From NCBI RefSeq assembly GCF_001266615.1, contig NZ_LGHZ01000021.1, positions 1-64,000 on the forward strand: a stretch of DNA of 64,000 nt. Reading direction: 5' to 3'. This document shows positions 1 through 10,674 of this stretch, piece by piece (the stretch's first letter is position 1; every line of letters begins with the position of its first letter). The position numbers and the translations under genes were made by a program. The DNA comes from Kluyvera genomosp. 1 (GTDB taxonomy: Bacteria > Pseudomonadota > Gammaproteobacteria > Enterobacterales > Enterobacteriaceae). Under the pieces are notes generated by a model. The model did not search any database and was not told where the DNA came from. It worked only from the letters and a program-made list of their open reading frames with translations.

Positions 1-2802
1 ACAGAGCCACAGCAGCCCGCTTACGAGCAGCCGCAGTACGCACAGCCACAGCAGCCCGCTTACGAGCAGCCGCAGTACGCACAGCCACAGCAGCCCGCTT
101 ACGAGCAGCAGCAGTACGCACAGCCGCAGCAGCCAGCCTACGAACAGCCGGCTTATCAGGAACCTCAGCACGCTCAGCCAGAAATTCCTGCGTATGAGCC
201 ACCGTATGCTGCTCAGGATCCGATCGCACCAACACATACCGCTGAGCCAGAACCGGCTGTAGAAGAAGAAATTAAACCCGCTCACCGTCCACCGCTTTAC
301 TATTTTGAAGAGGTGGAAGAGAAGCGGGCGCGTGAACGCGAGCAACTGGAGGCTTGGTATCAGCCTATCCCTGAACCATTAGCACCGGTTGAACAACGTG
401 GTGTCTTCCCCTCGACAACTGCTTCGGTCTCCGTACCTGAACCTACGGCTGCCGTTGCACCGGTCGCAGCAAGCGTCCGTCATGCATCTGCTGCTACAGG
501 CGTGGCCGCAGCCGCGGCAGCCGCATCAGCACCGTTATTTAGTCCAGCTGATGGCCCTCGTCCGCAGGTGAAAGAGGGCATAGGCCCGAAACTGCCACCA
601 CCGAACCGCGTACGTGTCCCAACGCGCCGTGAACTGGCATCTTATGGCATTAAACTGCCTTCGCAGCGCATGGCAGAAGAGCGCGCAGCGCGAGAAGCCG
701 AAAATTATCAGCATGAAGACGCTGATAATCTCATAGACGATGATGCTGAAGCCCTGCATCAGGATGCGCTGGCCCGTCAATTTGCCGCGTCTCAACAGTC
801 TCGCTACGGCGAAAATCATCTTAATGATGATGAAATTGGTGAAGAAGAGGATGCAGATACCGCAGCGGAAGCCGAACTGGCCCGCCAGTTTGCCGCTTCA
901 CAGCAGACTCGCTATTCCAGCGAGCAGCCGCAGGGGGCACGCCCATTCTCCGCTGAGGATTATGAATTCTCGCCGATGAAAACGCTGGTTGATGACACGC
1001 CGAAAGCGCCGCTGTTTACACCAGGCGTGATGCCGGAACCTGCACAGCCGCAGCAACACTATCAGCAGCAGCCGCCTCAGCATGCCCAAGGCTACCATCA
1101 GCCGCAGCATGCTGCGCAGCCATCGCAATATGCGCAGTCGCAGGCACCGGTTCAGCAGCCGGTTGCTCAACCGCCGCAGTACGCGCAACCGCAGGCAACG
1201 GTGCAGCAGCAGCCACCGCAGTATGCGCAGCCGCAACAGCAGCCTGTTACGCCACCGCAGGAAAGTTTAATTCACCCTCTGCTGATGCGTAATGGTGACG
1301 ATCGTCCGCTGCAAAAGCCAACAACGCCACTGCCGTCGCTCGATCTTTTAACGCCTCCTCCAACGGAAGTTGAGCCGGTCGACACCTTCGCACTGGAGCA
1401 AATGGCGCGTCTGGTTGAAACCCGCCTGGCCGACTACCGCATTAAAGCGGATGTGGTTAACTACTCTCCAGGCCCCGTGATCACGCGTTTTGAGTTGAAT
1501 CTGGCGCCTGGCGTTAAGGCTGCACGAATCTCTAACCTGTCGCGCGACCTGGCGCGTTCGCTATCAACCGTTGCCGTACGCGTGGTGGAAGTGATCCCGG
1601 GTAAACCGTACGTGGGTCTGGAACTGCCGAATAAAAAACGTCAGACCGTCTACCTCCGCGAAGTGCTGGACTGCGATAAATTCCGTGATAACCCATCACC
1701 GCTGACCGTGGTACTGGGTAAAGATATTGCCGGTGAACCGGTTGTTGCCGATCTGGCTAAAATGCCGCACCTGCTGGTTGCGGGTACCACCGGTTCTGGT
1801 AAGTCGGTTGGCGTGAACGCCATGATCCTCAGCATGCTGTATAAAGCGCAGCCGGAAGATGTTCGCTTCATCATGATCGATCCGAAGATGTTGGAACTCT
1901 CGGTCTACGAAGGCATTCCACATCTGTTGACGGAAGTAGTAACCGATATGAAGGATGCTGCCAACGCCTTGCGCTGGAGCGTCAACGAGATGGAGCGTCG
2001 CTACAAGCTGATGTCCGCTTTGGGCGTGCGTAATCTGGCTGGCTATAACGATAAGATTGCCGAAGCGGCTCGTATGGGACGTCCAATTCCGGACCCATAC
2101 TGGAAGCCTGGTGACAGTATGGATGCTACCCATCCGGTACTGGAAAAACTGCCGTATATTGTGGTGCTGGTTGATGAATTTGCTGACTTGATGATGACCG
2201 TCGGTAAAAAAGTCGAAGAGCTTATTGCGCGACTGGCGCAGAAAGCGCGTGCCGCAGGGATTCACCTGGTACTGGCGACTCAACGTCCGTCGGTGGATGT
2301 GATTACCGGTCTTATTAAGGCCAATATCCCGACGCGTATTGCCTTTACGGTTTCCAGTAAAATTGACTCTCGCACGATTCTCGATCAGGGCGGTGCAGAG
2401 TCCCTGCTGGGCATGGGCGACATGCTTTATGCCGGTCCAAACTCGAATAACCCGGTACGTGTCCACGGTGCATTCGTTCGCGACCAGGAAGTTCACGCTG
2501 TGGTTCAAGACTGGAAAGCGCGTGGTCGTCCGCAGTATGTTGATGGCATCACCTCCGATACGGAAAGTGAAGGCGGCGCTGCAGGTTTTGACGGTGGCGA
2601 GGAGCTGGATCCTTTATTCGATCAAGCGGTGAATTTTGTTACCCAGAAGCGTAAAGCGTCAATTTCTGGCGTTCAGCGTCAGTTCCGCATTGGCTACAAC
2701 CGCGCGGCGCGAATCATCGAACAGATGGAAGCGCAGGGCATCGTGAGCGAGCAGGGGCACAACGGCAACCGTGAAGTACTGGCACCGCCGCCGTTCGACT
2801 GA
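1..2802 (+). CDS. ftsK: DNA translocase FtsK (5' end missing)
   Basis: This is the C-terminal 933 residues of FtsK, the septum-bound hexameric ATPase that pumps chromosome DNA toward dif and activates XerCD recombination. The frame is open from the first base, so the membrane domain and the start of the linker lie outside the window; E. coli FtsK has 1329 residues. The first 400 or so residues are the low-complexity linker, rich in Pro, Gln and Ala, with two repeat tracts. The motor follows, with Walker A GTTGSGKS near base 1786 and Walker [13 protein letters not shown] near 2160. The winged-helix gamma domain that reads KOPS sites ends the protein (from about 2600, ending APPPFD). An internal ATG exists at base 676, but the frame is continuous from base 1, so no internal start is needed. 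lolA follows after 122 bp. Identity is certain. Confidence 0.97.
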   Translation, partial: TEPQQPAYEQPQYAQPQQPAYEQPQYAQPQQPAYEQQQYAQPQQPAYEQPAYQEPQHAQPEIPAYEPPYAAQDPIAPTHTAEPEPAVEEEIKPAHRPPLYYFEEVEEKRAREREQLEAWYQPIPEPLAPVEQRGVFPSTTASVSVPEPTAAVAPVAASVRHASAATGVAAAAAAASAPLFSPADGPRPQVKEGIGPKLPPPNRVRVPTRRELASYGIKLPSQRMAEERAAREAENYQHEDADNLIDDDAEALHQDALARQFAASQQSRYGENHLNDDEIGEEEDADTAAEAELARQFAASQQTRYSSEQPQGARPFSAEDYEFSPMKTLVDDTPKAPLFTPGVMPEPAQPQQHYQQQPPQHAQGYHQPQHAAQPSQYAQSQAPVQQPVAQPPQYAQPQATVQQQPPQYAQPQQQPVTPPQESLIHPLLMRNGDDRPLQKPTTPLPSLDLLTPPPTEVEPVDTFALEQMARLVETRLADYRIKADVVNYSPGPVITRFELNLAPGVKAARISNLSRDLARSLSTVAVRVVEVIPGKPYVGLELPNKKRQTVYLREVLDCDKFRDNPSPLTVVLGKDIAGEPVVADLAKMPHLLVAGTTGSGKSVGVNAMILSMLYKAQPEDVRFIMIDPKMLELSVYEGIPHLLTEVVTDMKDAANALRWSVNEMERRYKLMSALGVRNLAGYNDKIAEAARMGRPIPDPYWKPGDSMDATHPVLEKLPYIVVLVDEFADLMMTVGKKVEELIARLAQKARAAGIHLVLATQRPSVDVITGLIKANIPTRIAFTVSSKIDSRTILDQGGAESLLGMGDMLYAGPNSNNPVRVHGAFVRDQEVHAVVQDWKARGRPQYVDGITSDTESEGGAAGFDGGEELDPLFDQAVNFVTQKRKASISGVQRQFRIGYNRAARIIEQMEAQGIVSEQGHNGNREVLAPPPFD
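7..159 (+). repeat. 39-bp tandem repeats in the FtsK linker
   Basis: Three in-frame 39-bp units (7-45, 46-84, 85-123) encode [13 protein letters not shown]. The third has one Pro-to-Gln change, and a degenerate fourth unit (124-159) follows. The first two units look identical, which suggests recent unequal duplication. The array may continue to the left of the window. Confidence 0.9.
1039..1260 (+). repeat. second Pro/Gln-rich repeat tract in the FtsK linker
   Basis: This in-frame low-complexity stretch has several spaced copies of a PQYAQ-like pentapeptide ([18 protein letters not shown] twice) between poly-Gln runs. It is an imperfect relative of the 39-bp array at the window start, and it ends just before the conserved part of FtsK begins. 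Confidence 0.7.
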
Positions 2803-2840
2803 TTGCAAAGATGGGTAAATAAGTCAAAATTAAGCATTTT

Positions 2841-2885
2841 CTTCTGTCACCTCGCGAAATGGCGTCATAGAGTGGGTGACAGAAG
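2841..2885. repeat. 11-bp perfect inverted repeat upstream of lolA
   Basis: Arms CTTCTGTCACC (2841-2851) and GGTGACAGAAG (2875-2885) are exact reverse complements separated by 23 bases, within the 122 bp between ftsK and lolA. No T-run follows, so it is not a canonical Rho-independent terminator. It could be an operator, a leader hairpin or a weak ftsK terminator. Confidence 0.7.
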
Positions 2886-2924
2886 CTCTCCTGGCGGGAG
2901 CATGAGGCTATTTAAGGATTAACA

Positions 2925-3536
2925 ATGAAAAAGTTCGCGATCACGTGTGCATTACTTTCCAGCTTTGTTGTTAGCAGCGTTTGGGCTGATGCCGCCGGTG
3001 ACCTGAAATCTCGTCTGGACAAAGTGAGCAGCTTCCATGCGAGTTTTACCCAGAAAGTGACTGACGGTAGCGGTAATGCGGTACAGGATGGTCAGGGCGA
3101 TCTGTGGGTTAAACGCCCGAATCTGTTTAACTGGCATATGACCCAGCCGGATGAAAGTGTTTTGGTTTCTGACGGTAAAACCCTGTGGTTCTACAATCCA
3201 TTTGTCGAGCAGGCTACTGCTACCTGGCTGAAAGATGCGACCGGCAATACGCCGTTTATGCTGATTGCTCGTAACCAGGCCAGTGACTGGCAACAGTACA
3301 ACATTCAGCAGACCGGTGATGATTTCGTTCTGACTCCGCGCGGCAACAATGGCAACCTGAAGAAATTCACCATTAACGTTGGTCGTGACGGCACCATCCA
3401 TCAGTTTAGCGCCATTGAGCAGGACGATCAGCGCAGCAGCTATCAGCTGAAAACGCAGCAGAACGGCGCGGTTGACGCATCTAAATTCACCTTTACACCG
3501 CCGCAGGGCGTGACGGTGGACGATCAGCGTAAGTAA
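2925..3536 (+). CDS. lolA: outer-membrane lipoprotein carrier protein LolA
   Basis: LolA is the periplasmic chaperone that takes lipoproteins released by LolCDE and carries them to LolB at the outer membrane. The 203-residue protein has a typical Sec signal peptide ([21 protein letters not shown], then DAAGDL, cleavage after about residue 21). The mature part carries LolA family segments such as [11 protein letters not shown] and the C-terminal [12 protein letters not shown]. Length matches the E. coli protein. rarA begins 9 bases after the stop, so the two are probably cotranscribed. The inverted repeat at 2841-2885 sits in its leader or promoter region. Confidence 0.97.
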   Translation: MKKFAITCALLSSFVVSSVWADAAGDLKSRLDKVSSFHASFTQKVTDGSGNAVQDGQGDLWVKRPNLFNWHMTQPDESVLVSDGKTLWFYNPFVEQATATWLKDATGNTPFMLIARNQASDWQQYNIQQTGDDFVLTPRGNNGNLKKFTINVGRDGTIHQFSAIEQDDQRSSYQLKTQQNGAVDASKFTFTPPQGVTVDDQRK

Positions 3537-3545
3537 GAGGCATGC

Positions 3546-4889
3546 GTGGGCAATTTGTCGCTCGATTTTTCCGATAATACTTTCCAACCTCTGGCCGCGC
3601 GTATGCGGCCAGAAAATTTAGCGCAGTATATCGGCCAGCAGCATCTGTTGGCCGCCGGTAAGCCGCTGCCGCGAGCCATCGAAGCCGGACATCTGCATTC
3701 GATGATCCTCTGGGGGCCTCCGGGCACCGGTAAAACCACGCTGGCGGAAGTGATTGGCCGCTATGCTAACGCTGACGTAGAAAGGATCTCCGCGGTCACC
3801 TCTGGGGTAAAAGAGATCCGCGAGGCTATCGAGCGCGCCCGGCAGAATCGCAACGCTGGCCGGCGTACCATCTTGTTCGTTGACGAAGTCCACCGCTTTA
3901 ACAAAAGCCAACAGGACGCCTTTCTTCCGCATATTGAAGACGGCACTATTACCTTTATCGGCGCAACCACCGAAAACCCATCGTTTGAACTCAACTCGGC
4001 GCTGCTCTCCCGCGCTCGAGTTTACCTGCTGAAGTCCCTCACGACCGAAGACATCGAGCAGGTTTTGACTCAGGCAATGGAAGACAAAGAACGTGGGTAT
4101 GGCGGCCAGGATATTGTCCTACCGGATGAAACGCGTCTTGCTATTGCTGAGTTAGTGAACGGCGATGCCAGAAGGGCCCTCAACACGCTGGAAATGATGG
4201 CCGACATGGCGGAGCTTGATGCCAGCGGCAAGCGCGTGTTGCAGCCGCAGCTGCTGACGGAAATTGCCGGTGAGCGCAGCGCGCGTTTTGATAACAAAGG
4301 CGATCGCTTCTATGACCTGATTTCTGCACTGCACAAATCGGTACGCGGCAGTGCGCCTGATGCAGCCCTTTATTGGTATGCACGCATTATCACCGCCGGC
4401 GGCGATCCGCTCTACGTTGCACGACGCTGTCTGGCGATTGCTTCAGAAGATGTGGGTAATGCCGATCCGCGAGCGATGCAGGTGGCTATTTCCGCCTGGG
4501 ATTGTTTTACCCGCGTCGGTCCTGCTGAAGGGGAACGGGCAATCGCCCAGGCGATTGTTTATTTGGCCTGTGCGCCGAAAAGTAACGCAGTTTATACCGC
4601 ATTTAAAGCGGCAATGGCCGATGCCCGAGAACGTCCGGATTACGACGTGCCGGAACATTTGCGTAATGCGCCGACCAAACTGATGAAAGAGATGGGCTAT
4701 GGGCAGGAATACCGCTATGCCCACGATGAGCCAAATGCCTATGCGGCGGGAGAAGAGTATTTCCCCAGCGAAATGGCGCAAACTCGCTACTATCGTCCAA
4801 CGAATCGGGGTCTTGAAGGCAAGATTGGCGAAAAGCTCGCCTGGCTCGCTGAACAGGATCAAAATAGCCGCACAAAACGCTACCGCTAG
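3546..4889 (+). CDS. rarA: replication-associated recombination protein A (AAA+ ATPase)
   Basis: RarA (MgsA, formerly YcaJ) is an AAA+ ATPase related to clamp loaders that acts at stalled replication forks. The 447-residue protein has Walker [10 protein letters not shown] at about residues 57-65 and Walker [10 protein letters not shown]. The sensor region GATTENPSF and the C-terminal tetramerisation half ([30 protein letters not shown]) follow. It starts with GTG at 3546, preceded by AGAGG about 6 bases upstream, giving the same length and N-terminus ([10 protein letters not shown]) as the E. coli protein. Spacing of 9 bp from lolA suggests one transcript. Confidence 0.96.
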   Translation: MGNLSLDFSDNTFQPLAARMRPENLAQYIGQQHLLAAGKPLPRAIEAGHLHSMILWGPPGTGKTTLAEVIGRYANADVERISAVTSGVKEIREAIERARQNRNAGRRTILFVDEVHRFNKSQQDAFLPHIEDGTITFIGATTENPSFELNSALLSRARVYLLKSLTTEDIEQVLTQAMEDKERGYGGQDIVLPDETRLAIAELVNGDARRALNTLEMMADMAELDASGKRVLQPQLLTEIAGERSARFDNKGDRFYDLISALHKSVRGSAPDAALYWYARIITAGGDPLYVARRCLAIASEDVGNADPRAMQVAISAWDCFTRVGPAEGERAIAQAIVYLACAPKSNAVYTAFKAAMADARERPDYDVPEHLRNAPTKLMKEMGYGQEYRYAHDEPNAYAAGEEYFPSEMAQTRYYRPTNRGLEGKIGEKLAWLAEQDQNSRTKRYR

Positions 4890-4906
4890 CGCAGGCGTTG
4901 CGGTAA

Positions 4907-6274
<1,368 letters not shown>

Positions 6275-6288
6275 TTCTAACCATGTCG

Positions 6289-6315
6289 AAAAAAGCGCCG
6301 CAAGGCGCTTTTTTT
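6289..6315 (+). terminator. Rho-independent terminator of serS
   Basis: Stem AAAAAGCGCC / GGCGCTTTTT with a GCAA tetraloop, followed by more T, 15 bases after the serS stop. Confidence 0.9.
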
Positions 6316-6325
6316 ATGTCTGACA

Positions 6326-6339
6326 TTGATACCGAACAA
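6326..6339 (+). promoter_or_regulatory. FNR box of the dmsA promoter
   Basis: TTGATACCGAACAA matches the FNR consensus TTGAT-N4-ATCAA, with a perfect left half and a weaker right half. A -10-like TAATAC lies at 6361-6366. The box centre would then be near -41, the class II activator position. E. coli dmsABC is known to be FNR-activated. Confidence 0.75.
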
Positions 6340-6412
6340 TACCTCTCCTGACAGAACGTTTAATACTCCCTTCTAAGTACTACCAGCATATAAAACTACA
6401 ATAACAGAATTT

Positions 6413-6436
6413 CGTTATATAAATAACTATATAGCG
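6413..6436 (+). promoter_or_regulatory. ModE (molybdate) operator upstream of dmsA
   Basis: Half-sites CGTTATAT (6413-6420) and ATATAGCG (6429-6436) are separated by exactly 8 bases, the spacing of the E. coli modA operator. The site lies about 40-60 bases downstream of the inferred start. It fits the known ModE-molybdate effect on dmsABC, which encodes a molybdoenzyme. Confidence 0.7.
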
Positions 6437-6473
6437 ATTAGTGTTTTCAATGTCAGCAACGAAGTGAGTATCC

Positions 6474-8918
6474 ATGAAAACTGAAACCCCCGATGCTTTA
6501 CTGGCAGCCGAGGTCAGCCGCCGTGGTTTGATGAAAACTACGGCGATAGGCGGACTGGCGATGGCCAGCAGCGCGTTAACGCTTCCGTTCAGCCGTATTG
6601 TCAGCGCCGCCGACGCAATTGCCCCAGCGACCGCTGCTGAACGCATTACCTGGAGCGCTTGTACGGTAAACTGCGGCAGCCGCTGCCCGCTGCGCATGCA
6701 TGTTGTCGACGGTGAGATTAAGTATGTTGAGACCGACAACACTGGTGATGATGACTATGAAGGTCTCCATCAGGTTCGTGCCTGTCTGCGCGGCCGTTCC
6801 ATGCGCCGTCGTGTCTATAACCCAGACCGTCTGAAGTATCCGATGAAGCGCGTGGGTAAGCGCGGGGAAGGCAAATTCGAGCGCATTAGCTGGGAAGAAG
6901 CTTTCGACCTCATTACCGACAATATGAAGCGCTTAATCAAAGATTACGGTAACGAGTCGATTTATCTCAACTACGGTACCGGTACGCTGGGCGGAACCAT
7001 GACCCGCTCGTGGCCGCCGGGAAGTACGCTGATTGCACGCCTCATGAACTGCTGCGGTGGCTATCTGAACCACTACGGCGACTACTCCTCCGCGCAGATT
7101 GCCGCAGGTCTGAACTACACCTATGGTGGCTGGGCTGATGGCAATAGCCCGTCCGATATTGAAAACAGCAAACTGGTCGTTCTGTTTGGTAATAACCCTG
7201 GCGAGACGCGTATGAGCGGCGGCGGGGTGACCTACTATCTGGAACAGGCGCGGCAAAAATCCAACGCACGCATGATCATCGTCGATCCTCGTTATACCGA
7301 TACCGGTGCGGGCCGCGAAGATGAATGGATCCCTATTCGTCCGGGTACCGATGCTGCGCTGGTCTCTGCGTTGGCGTGGGTAATGATCACGGAAAACATG
7401 GTCGACCAGCCGTTCCTCGATAAATATTGCGTGGGCTACGACGAGAAAACGTTGCCTGAAGGTGCTCCGGCGAACGGTCACTATAAGGCCTATATCCTGG
7501 GCCAGGGCAGCGACGCCACGGCGAAAACGCCGGAGTGGGCTTCTACGATCACCGGGATTCCTGTTGATCGTATCGTGAAGCTGGCGCGTGAAATCGGCAG
7601 TGCCAAACCGGCCTATATCTCTCAGGGTTGGGGACCACAACGCCACGCTAACGGTGAAATTGCTACCCGTGCTATTTCGATGCTGTCAATTCTGACGGGC
7701 AACGTCGGGATTCATGGTGGCAACAGCGGTGCACGCGAAGGTTCCTATGAAGTGCCATTCGAGCGTATGCCGACGCTGGAAAACCCAATTGAAACCAGCA
7801 TTTCCATGTTTATGTGGACTGATGCGATCGTACGCGGCCCGGAAATGACCGCACTGCGCGACGGTGTTCGTGGGAAAGACAAACTGGATGTACCGATCAA
7901 AATGATCTGGAACTATGCCGGTAACTGTCTGATTAACCAGCATTCTGAAATCAACCGTACCCATGAAATTTTGCAGGATGATAAGAAGTGCGAAATGATT
8001 GTGGTGATTGACTGCCACATGACGTCGTCGGCGAAATATGCCGATATTCTGCTGCCGGACTGCACCGCATCCGAACAGATGGACTTCGCGCTTGATGCTT
8101 CCTGCGGCAACATGTCCTACGTTATCTTCACCGATCAGGTCATCAAACCTCGCTTTGAATGCAAAACGATTTATGACATGACGACCGAGCTGGCGAAACG
8201 CATGGGTGTGGAGCAGAAATTTACTGAGGGAAGGACCCAGGAAGGCTGGATGCGCCACCTGTATGAAATCTCTCGCCAGACCGTACCTGAGCTGCCAGAT
8301 TTCGACACCTTCCGTAAGCAAGGCATCTTTAAGCAACGCGACCCGGAAGGGCATCACGTAGCCTACAAAGCATTCCGTGAAAATCCACAGGCGAATCCGC
8401 TGACGACGCCGTCGGGGAAAATTGAAATCTATTCGCAGGAGTTGGCGAAAATCGCCGCGACCTGGGAGCTGGCGGAAGGTGATGTTATCGATCCGTTGCC
8501 GATCTATACGCCAGGTTTCGAAAACTACAACGATCCGCTTGCCGGGAAGTATCCGCTGCAGCTGACGGGTTTCCACTATAAGTCTCGCGTTCACTCAACC
8601 TACGGTAACGTCGATGTACTGCAGGCGGCGTGCCGTCAGGAAATGTGGATCAACCCGCTGGATGCGAAGAAACGCGGCATTGCGAATGGCGATCGTATTC
8701 GTATCTTCAACGACCGTGGTGAAGTGCATATTGAAGCCAAGGTTACACCGCGCATGATGCCGGGCATCGTCGCGTTGGGTGAGGGCGCCTGGTACAACCC
8801 GGATGCGGGTCGTATCGATCAGGCCGGCTCTATCAACGTGCTGACTACCCAGCGCCCATCGCCGTTGGCGAAGGGTAACCCATCGCACACGAATCTCGTC
8901 CAGGTTGAGAAGGTGTAA
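6474..8918 (+). CDS. dmsA: dimethyl sulfoxide reductase, catalytic subunit A
   Basis: DmsA is the molybdopterin guanine dinucleotide subunit of the anaerobic respiratory DMSO/TMAO reductase. It is exported folded by the Tat system and held at the membrane by DmsC. The 814 residues begin with a Tat leader containing SRRGLMK (residues 15-21) and a hydrophobic stretch ending near SAADA. The FeS cysteine cluster CTVNCGSRCP and later ACLRGRS follow. Molybdopterin oxidoreductase motifs include GNNPGETRMSGGG, KMIWNYAGNCLINQH and the C-terminal GNPSHTNLVQ. Length equals E. coli DmsA. dmsB starts 10 bases after the stop, and expression is likely anaerobic through the upstream FNR box. Confidence 0.98.
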   Translation: MKTETPDALLAAEVSRRGLMKTTAIGGLAMASSALTLPFSRIVSAADAIAPATAAERITWSACTVNCGSRCPLRMHVVDGEIKYVETDNTGDDDYEGLHQVRACLRGRSMRRRVYNPDRLKYPMKRVGKRGEGKFERISWEEAFDLITDNMKRLIKDYGNESIYLNYGTGTLGGTMTRSWPPGSTLIARLMNCCGGYLNHYGDYSSAQIAAGLNYTYGGWADGNSPSDIENSKLVVLFGNNPGETRMSGGGVTYYLEQARQKSNARMIIVDPRYTDTGAGREDEWIPIRPGTDAALVSALAWVMITENMVDQPFLDKYCVGYDEKTLPEGAPANGHYKAYILGQGSDATAKTPEWASTITGIPVDRIVKLAREIGSAKPAYISQGWGPQRHANGEIATRAISMLSILTGNVGIHGGNSGAREGSYEVPFERMPTLENPIETSISMFMWTDAIVRGPEMTALRDGVRGKDKLDVPIKMIWNYAGNCLINQHSEINRTHEILQDDKKCEMIVVIDCHMTSSAKYADILLPDCTASEQMDFALDASCGNMSYVIFTDQVIKPRFECKTIYDMTTELAKRMGVEQKFTEGRTQEGWMRHLYEISRQTVPELPDFDTFRKQGIFKQRDPEGHHVAYKAFRENPQANPLTTPSGKIEIYSQELAKIAATWELAEGDVIDPLPIYTPGFENYNDPLAGKYPLQLTGFHYKSRVHSTYGNVDVLQAACRQEMWINPLDAKKRGIANGDRIRIFNDRGEVHIEAKVTPRMMPGIVALGEGAWYNPDAGRIDQAGSINVLTTQRPSPLAKGNPSHTNLVQVEKV

Positions 8919-8928
8919 GGAGTAACTG

Positions 8929-9546
8929 ATGACCACCCAATATGGCTTTTTTATTGACTCCGCCCGCTGCACCGGTTGTAAAACCTGCGAGCTGGCCTGT
9001 AAAGATTACAAGAACTTAACCCCGGACGTCAGCTTCCGCCGTATTTACGAATACGCGGGCGGTGACTGGCAGGAAGACAACGGCGTCTGGAACCAGAACG
9101 TCTTTGCTTATTACCTGTCGATTGCATGTAACCACTGTGAAGATCCGGCCTGTACCAAGGTCTGCCCGAGCGGTGCGATGCACAAGCGTGAAGATGGCTT
9201 TGTGGTTGTTGACGAAGATGTCTGCATCGGCTGCCGCTACTGCCATATGGCCTGTCCATACGGTGCGCCGCAGTACAACGCCGCCAAAGGTCACATGACC
9301 AAATGCGACGGCTGCCACGAACGTGTGGCCGACGGCAAGAAACCGATCTGTGTGGAATCCTGTCCGCTGCGCGCGCTGGACTTCGGCCCGATTGAAGAGT
9401 TGCGCCAGAAGCACGGCCAGCTGGCTGCGGTGGCCCCGCTGCCTTCTGCGCACTTTACTAAGCCAAGTATCGTGATTAAGCCTAACGCCAACGCACGTCC
9501 GTGCGGTGACACAACCGGCTATCTGGCCAACCCGAAGGAGGTGTGA
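8929..9546 (+). CDS. dmsB: dimethyl sulfoxide reductase, iron-sulfur subunit B
   Basis: Electron-transfer subunit carrying four [4Fe-4S] clusters that passes electrons from the menaquinol site of DmsC to DmsA. The 205 residues contain the ferredoxin-like cysteine sets CTGCKTCELAC, CNHCEDPACTKVCP, CIGCRYCHMACP and CDGCHE followed by CVESCP. It lacks a signal sequence, as expected for a partner carried out with DmsA. The Shine-Dalgarno AAGGAG overlaps the end of dmsA, and dmsC begins one base after the stop. Identity is clear. Confidence 0.98.
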   Translation: MTTQYGFFIDSARCTGCKTCELACKDYKNLTPDVSFRRIYEYAGGDWQEDNGVWNQNVFAYYLSIACNHCEDPACTKVCPSGAMHKREDGFVVVDEDVCIGCRYCHMACPYGAPQYNAAKGHMTKCDGCHERVADGKKPICVESCPLRALDFGPIEELRQKHGQLAAVAPLPSAHFTKPSIVIKPNANARPCGDTTGYLANPKEV

Positions 9547-9547
9547 G

Positions 9548-10411
9548 ATGGGAAGTGGATGGCATGAATGGCCGCTGATGATCTTCACGGTCTTTGGGCA
9601 GTGCGTTGCCGGTGGTTTTATCGTTCTGGCGCTGGCACTGATGAAAGGTCAGTTGCCGCGTGAGCAACAGCAGCGCGTAGTGCTGAGTATGTTTGCGCTG
9701 TGGGTGCTGATGGGCATTGGTTTTATCGCCTCGACGCTACACCTCGGTTCGCCGATGCGCGCGTTTAACTCGCTGAATCGCGTAGGGGCTTCCTCGCTGA
9801 GTAACGAAATCGCCAGTGGCGCCATCTTCTTTGCGGTGGGTGGAATTGGCTGGCTGCTGGCAGTCACCAATAAGCTGTCGTGCGCATTGCGTAGCGTATG
9901 GCTGGTGGTGACGATGGTGCTGGGCGTGGTGTTCGTGTGGATGATGGTGCGGGTGTACAACACTATCGATACCGTACCAACCTGGTACAGCATCTGGACG
10001 CCGCTGAGCTTCTTCCTGACGCTGTTTATCGGTGGCCCGCTGCTGGGTTACTTGCTGCTGTGCTGGTCGGGTGTGCAGGGCTGGGCGCTGCGTCTGCTGC
10101 CGGTTATTAGTCTTGCGGCGCTGGCGGTGAGCGTGGTGGTGGTGCTGATGCAGGGCGTTGAATTGGCCTCCATTCACAGCTCCATCCAGCAGGCTTCGGC
10201 GCTGGTACCGGACTACGGCTCGCTGATGGCGTGGCGTATTGCGGCTATCGTGCTGGCACTGGTGTGCTGGGTGGCTCCGCAGCTGAAGGGCTATCAGCCC
10301 GCGCTGCCGCTGCTCAGCCTGGCCTTTGTGCTGGTACTTATCGGAGAGCTCATTGGCCGCGGTGTGTTCTACGGTCTGCATATGACCGTCGGAATGGCGG
10401 TTGCCAGCTAA
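9548..10411 (+). CDS. dmsC: dimethyl sulfoxide reductase, membrane anchor subunit C
   Basis: Integral membrane subunit that anchors DmsAB and oxidises menaquinol. The protein is strongly hydrophobic with about eight membrane spans and carries family segments such as HLGSPMRAFNSLNRVGAS and GELIGRGVFYGLHMTVGMA. I chose the ATG at 9548 (MGSGWHEWPL), preceded by AAGGAGGTG. It gives 287 residues like E. coli DmsC and abuts dmsB; an upstream in-frame start at 9506 would overlap dmsB. A terminator hairpin follows 12 bases after the stop. Confidence 0.97.
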   Translation: MGSGWHEWPLMIFTVFGQCVAGGFIVLALALMKGQLPREQQQRVVLSMFALWVLMGIGFIASTLHLGSPMRAFNSLNRVGASSLSNEIASGAIFFAVGGIGWLLAVTNKLSCALRSVWLVVTMVLGVVFVWMMVRVYNTIDTVPTWYSIWTPLSFFLTLFIGGPLLGYLLLCWSGVQGWALRLLPVISLAALAVSVVVVLMQGVELASIHSSIQQASALVPDYGSLMAWRIAAIVLALVCWVAPQLKGYQPALPLLSLAFVLVLIGELIGRGVFYGLHMTVGMAVAS

Positions 10412-10423
10412 GTAAAGTAAGCT

Positions 10424-10452
10424 GCCAGGGCGACCTCGCCCTGGCACTTTTT
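10424..10452 (+). terminator. Rho-independent terminator of dmsABC
   Basis: GCCAGGGCGA and TCGCCCTGGC form a GC-rich stem around a small loop, followed by ACTTTTT. Confidence 0.9.
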
Positions 10453-10609
10453 GTTCATGAATTTTTTCGACCGAACCTCTTCTTGCTATTTTGTCTATTT
10501 CTCAATAAAAACAAACAAATAGATTTATCTAATGATTTTGTGCCCTCGCGCTGAATAAGAAACATCAATCGTGGCATCAGAAAGCGCGTATTGGCCGTAA
10601 TCAGGTGGA

Positions 10610-10637
10610 TTGACAATGTTTTTGGCAGTGGCATGAT
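10610..10637 (+). promoter_or_regulatory. candidate promoter of ycaD
   Basis: TTGACA (10610-10615), a 16-base spacer and CATGAT (10632-10637). The predicted start lies about 30 bases before the ycaD ATG. Confidence 0.55.
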
Positions 10638-10674
10638 GCGCTCGAAATCTGTCTATCCTCACGGTTTGTAGCCC

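Noticed and set aside
1-159. Tandem 39-bp units considered as CRISPR or other noncoding array
   Set aside because: The units are directly adjacent with no unique spacers and keep the ftsK reading frame.
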